From positions 1 to 8,123 of the forward strand of contig JADFXO010000171.1 in the NCBI GenBank assembly GCA_015233485.1: a stretch of DNA of 8,123 bases. Direction: 5' to 3'. Numbering within the stretch: the first letter of the stretch is position 1; each line of letters starts with the position of its first letter. The notes under the pieces were generated by a model. The model saw nothing but the letters and a program-made list of their open reading frames with translations. It was not told the origin of the DNA and made no database searches. Source of the DNA: Nitrospirota bacterium (GTDB lineage Bacteria; Nitrospirota; Thermodesulfovibrionia; Thermodesulfovibrionales; Magnetobacteriaceae). A program made the translations under genes and the position numbers. Of the stretch, positions 5,394 through 8,123 are shown in pieces.

Positions 5394-6161
5394 TTGATTA
5401 AATCCGCGTTGACGGTGGCGGGGCTTGACCCGTGCGGCGGGGCCGGAATTGCGGCTGATCTAAAGGTGTTTAACGCCCTCGGCGTACACGGTATGGCTGT
5501 GGCGTCCTCTATAACGGCACAAAACACGCTTGGGGTAGAGGGGGTTTACGGCGTTGACGGTGCCACCTTTGAAAGGCAGTTGGCCGTTTTGCTTGACGAC
5601 ATCATCCCCGACGCCCTAAAAACAGGCGTCCTGTGTAACGCCGAACTTGTCGGTATCTTAGTTGGCATAATAAAAAAGTATAAGCTAAATAACCTTGTCG
5701 TTGACCCCGTTGCGGTATCGTCGTCAGGGAAGGAAATGCTCAACCCGGAGGCAGTCGCCGTGATAAAAAGAGACCTGCTGCCGCTGACAAGGATATTTAC
5801 GCCGAATATCCCGGAAGCATCACTCTTCAGCGGTATACCGGTAGAGGCCGAATCAGACATAATGGAAGCCGCAAGAATCGTTCATGGCATGGGCTGCCCG
5901 ATAGTGGTAATAACCGGCGGACATCTCAAACAATCTGCAGTAGACACATATTATGACGGCAGGGATTTTATAAGAATGGAAACCGCCTTATATGACGGAA
6001 GCTATCACGGGACGGGCTGCGTGTTTTCGGCAACTATAGCAGCCAATCTCGCCCTTGGGCATGGCTGCCTTGAGTCAGTTCAAACGGCAAAAAGAACTGT
6101 AGAGGCCGCCATTAAAGACGCCTATCATATCGGCAAAGGGATGAGAGTCCTTCGTGCATAA
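5394..6161 (+). CDS. thiD: Hydroxymethylpyrimidine/phosphomethylpyrimidine kinase ThiD
   Basis: ThiD phosphorylates HMP and then HMP phosphate to HMP pyrophosphate, the donor for thiamine phosphate synthesis, so it acts directly after ThiC. The 255-residue protein has a ribokinase-like fold. It shows TVAGLDPCGGAGIAADLKVF (7-26), SSITAQNT (38-45), VVDPVAVSSSGKEML (102-116), TPNIPEA (136-142), VITGGH (172-177) and the anion hole HGTGCVFSATIAA (205-217) with catalytic Cys209. The first motif has Cys14 where Ser or Gly is usual. The start is TTG 5394, immediately after the thiC stop; no ATG or GTG lies closer to the expected first strand, and the ribosome-binding site is poor, so coupling to thiC is likely. 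There is no fused ThiE or ThiN domain. The end overlaps the start of radA by eight bases. Confidence 0.93.
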   Translation: MIKSALTVAGLDPCGGAGIAADLKVFNALGVHGMAVASSITAQNTLGVEGVYGVDGATFERQLAVLLDDIIPDALKTGVLCNAELVGILVGIIKKYKLNNLVVDPVAVSSSGKEMLNPEAVAVIKRDLLPLTRIFTPNIPEASLFSGIPVEAESDIMEAARIVHGMGCPIVVITGGHLKQSAVDTYYDGRDFIRMETALYDGSYHGTGCVFSATIAANLALGHGCLESVQTAKRTVEAAIKDAYHIGKGMRVLRA

Positions 6162-7527
6162 GGTGAAGACAATCTTCGAGTGCCAGTCCTGCGGTGCCGC
6201 CTCGCCAAAGTGGCTTGGCAAGTGTCCGGACTGCGGGGCATGGAACAGCTTTGTTGAGGAAAAACAGGACAGGGTTAAGGCAATCAAAAAAGATGGTTCC
6301 TCAACCCCACAGTCCCTCGCCAGCATAACCCTCGAAAGCGAAGACCGCCTAAGCACGGGCATCGAGGAACTCAACAGGGTCATGGGCGGGGGTATAGTCT
6401 CCGGGTCGCTTATACTGATTGGCGGAGACCCCGGCATCGGCAAGTCCACACTCGTCCTTCAGATGCTGTCAAGCCTTTACGCTCAAAATCCTCATATAAA
6501 AAACCAGGCGCTTTACGTCTCCGGCGAGGAATCCTTAAAGCAAATAAAACTACGGGCAAACCGGCTGAATATACCCGGCCAGTCAGTGAATGTCCTGTCT
6601 GAGACGTGTTTGGAAAATATTTTTGAGCACATAAAAAGAATGAAACCATCAATAATTGTCATAGATTCTATTCAAACGGTGTTCACACAGGAAATCCCAT
6701 CGGCGCCCGGGTCTGTCGGGCAGGTAAGGGAATGCGCCCTGAAGCTGATGCTGTTAGCAAAAGGCTCTGAGATACCCATATTCCTCGTCGGGCATGTGAC
6801 AAAAGAAGGCGCCATCGCCGGGCCCAGAGTGCTTGAGCATATCGTTGATACGGTGCTGTATTTTGAGGGCGACAGGGGGCACGCGTACAGGATTTTACGG
6901 GCGGTGAAGAACCGTTTCGGCTCAACAAACGAAATAGGGGTCTTTGAGATGAGAGACGGCGGACTGGCAGAGATAACAAACCCGTCAGAGCTGTTCCTGT
7001 CCGAAAGGCCGCAGAGCGTCTCCGGCACAACAGTGGTAGCCACGGTAGAGGGGACACGCCCAATAATGGTGGAGCTTCAGGCCCTTGTCTCTCCCTCGAC
7101 GTTCGGCCTCCCACGACGTACCACTATTGGCGTTGATGTCAACCGCGTTAACCTCCTGATAGCAGTGCTTGAGAAAACAGGCGGATTACACATGGGCGGG
7201 ATGGATACGTTTCTCAACGTAGTCGGGGGATTGAGGATAGCCGAACCGGCCTTCGACCTTGGGATAGTAACAACGATAGTGTCATCGTTTAAGGAGCTGC
7301 CAATAAGGGAGCATGTGTTTGTGTTTGGAGAGGTAGGACTTTCGGGCGAAATCAGAGGGGTGTCTCACGCGGAGGCAAGGATCAGAGAGGGTGCAAAGAT
7401 AGGCTTTAAGGAGGCAATTCTACCCGAATCCAATCTTGGCAGACTTAACGCAAATATTAAACCAGAAATAAAACTAATAGGAGTAAAGGACATTGATGAG
7501 GCCATTAAAGCAGCTCTTGATATTTAG
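6154..7527 (+). CDS. radA: DNA repair protein RadA (Sms)
   Basis: RadA is a RecA-like ATPase and hexameric helicase that promotes branch migration during recombination and repair. The 457 residues match the family. An N-terminal zinc finger is formed by Cys10, Cys13, Cys24 and Cys27 in CQSCGAASPKWLGKCPDC. The Walker A motif GGDPGIGKST is at 90-99 and a Walker B strand SIIVID ends at Asp171. The RadA-specific motif KNRFG is at 252-256. A Lon-protease-like C-terminal domain runs from about 285 to the end, with FLNVVGG and FGEVGLSGEIR visible. The start is either GTG 6154, which overlaps thiD by eight bases, or GTG 6163, giving MKTIFECQSCG; both keep the zinc finger and I cannot decide between them. 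No promoter or terminator separates it from thiD, so it may be transcribed from the thi operon, although its role is unrelated to thiamine. Confidence 0.97.
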   Translation: MHKVKTIFECQSCGAASPKWLGKCPDCGAWNSFVEEKQDRVKAIKKDGSSTPQSLASITLESEDRLSTGIEELNRVMGGGIVSGSLILIGGDPGIGKSTLVLQMLSSLYAQNPHIKNQALYVSGEESLKQIKLRANRLNIPGQSVNVLSETCLENIFEHIKRMKPSIIVIDSIQTVFTQEIPSAPGSVGQVRECALKLMLLAKGSEIPIFLVGHVTKEGAIAGPRVLEHIVDTVLYFEGDRGHAYRILRAVKNRFGSTNEIGVFEMRDGGLAEITNPSELFLSERPQSVSGTTVVATVEGTRPIMVELQALVSPSTFGLPRRTTIGVDVNRVNLLIAVLEKTGGLHMGGMDTFLNVVGGLRIAEPAFDLGIVTTIVSSFKELPIREHVFVFGEVGLSGEIRGVSHAEARIREGAKIGFKEAILPESNLGRLNANIKPEIKLIGVKDIDEAIKAALDI

Positions 7528-8123
7528 TATTTTTATCTTTGTGATTTCCTGTACTACAAAGGTCTCCCTAATAAAGGAGGAACCCCTCCTGACATTGCCC
7601 CTGCTCATGGACAGGTTAAGCCACATTGCAGAGATTAAGGGGTCGGCCGCAGTGGATATAAAGATGTCCGGGGGGAGTATGTCAGGAGACGCCTCAATCA
7701 GGGTAACGCCGGATGGTTTCGATGTGAAGGTATATTCGATGGGCTTTCCAGTGGGCGAACTCAGGCAAAGCGGCGGGGTCTTTCAAAGCAGCCCGCAGTT
7801 AAAGGATGAAGATGAGGTCGCAATAGTTAAATGTGTAAAAGAGGGGATTTTCTGGTGGAACTCAAAAGATATTAACATTACCGACGCCGGCAGCTCGTTC
7901 TATCTGAAGAGGCCCGGGCAAATCATAGTTCTTGATAAGGACACACTGAAACCCATAGAACAGGCGATAGCGCTACCCAGAGGGGAGAGTTTGCACATCG
8001 CATATAAAGAGGCGAAGAAAATCGAAGGAATATGGTTTCCCATGAAGCTTGAGGCGTCATCAGAAAGGTACAACATAACCATAGAGTTCGACAAGGTAGA
8101 GTTAACAACTGACACACATAAGA
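7496..8123 (+). CDS. Predicted lipoprotein, possibly LolA/LolB-like (3' truncated)
   Basis: A frame open to the window end starts at ATG 7496, inside the last 32 bases of radA; 209 codons are visible without a stop. AGGAG (7479-7483) and AAGG (7486-7489) precede it. The N-terminus MRPLKQLLIFSIFIFVISC is a lipoprotein signal: basic residues, a hydrophobic core, and a VISC lipobox with Cys19 as the lipidation site. The mature part begins TTKVSLIKEEP and is rich in alternating beta-strands, for example GSAAVDIKMSGGSMSGDASI, then FDVKVYSMGFPVGEL, FYLKRPGQIIVLD and NITIEFDKVEL. This fits the open beta-barrel fold of LolA, LolB and DUF4292-type lipoproteins, which handle lipids or lipoproteins in the periplasm. 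That family call rests on general pattern only. It is expected to face the periplasm of a Gram-negative cell. Confidence 0.78.
   Translation, partial: MRPLKQLLIFSIFIFVISCTTKVSLIKEEPLLTLPLLMDRLSHIAEIKGSAAVDIKMSGGSMSGDASIRVTPDGFDVKVYSMGFPVGELRQSGGVFQSSPQLKDEDEVAIVKCVKEGIFWWNSKDINITDAGSSFYLKRPGQIIVLDKDTLKPIEQAIALPRGESLHIAYKEAKKIEGIWFPMKLEASSERYNITIEFDKVELTTDTHK

Noticed and set aside
6672..7114. Long minus-strand frames inside radA
   Set aside because: They are shadows of the radA coding frame; RadA motifs are continuous on the + strand and the antisense proteins show no domain.
7900..8117. Minus-strand frames near the right end
   Set aside because: They lie opposite the open lipoprotein frame and have no recognisable features of their own.
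1..8123. CRISPR array, tRNA, rRNA, insertion sequence or attachment site
   Set aside because: No regular spacer-repeat pattern, no cloverleaf or rRNA segment, and no transposase or terminal repeats were seen.

Overview
The window looks like an ordinary chromosomal stretch of a Gram-negative, probably anaerobic bacterium with moderate GC. All genes are on the + strand and are tightly packed, with several overlapping junctions. The short (427-residue) ThiC, the thiS-thiG-thiE/tenI-thiC-thiD order and a lipoprotein next to radA are compatible with Nitrospirota or a deltaproteobacterial lineage. That placement is an inference from protein flavour only and is weak.

Region 1 (1-2145) holds three overlapping genes: the end of one ATP-grasp ligase of the D-Ala-D-Ala ligase type, a complete second ATP-grasp ligase, and a GNAT N-acetyltransferase. 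The overlaps of 23 and 4 bases argue for one translationally coupled unit. The product is unknown; this is the least explained system here.

Region 2 (2146-2465) is the only long non-coding stretch. It holds a good sigma70-type promoter (2236-2265), then a clear TPP riboswitch (about 2277-2386), a downstream hairpin that overlaps the aptamer's 3' strand, and a six-codon mini-ORF. The mini-ORF begins MKIRL exactly like thiS and stops on an ATGA overlap with the thiS start.

Region 3 (2466-6161) is the thiamine operon under that riboswitch: thiS (sulfur carrier), thiG (thiazole synthase), a ThiE/TenI-family gene, thiC (HMP-P synthase) and thiD (HMP/HMP-P kinase). Together they make the thiazole and pyrimidine halves and prepare them for joining. 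thiF and thiH/thiO are not in the window. The ThiE-like protein lacks one conserved metal-binding Asp and resembles TenI in two motifs, so the condensing enzyme may lie elsewhere.

Region 4 (6154-8123) carries radA (DNA repair/recombination), whose start overlaps the end of thiD by 8 bases. It is followed by a truncated gene, starting inside the radA 3' end, for a lipoprotein that may belong to the LolA/LolB-like or DUF4292-like group. No promoter or terminator separates these genes from the thi operon, so they may share its transcript.
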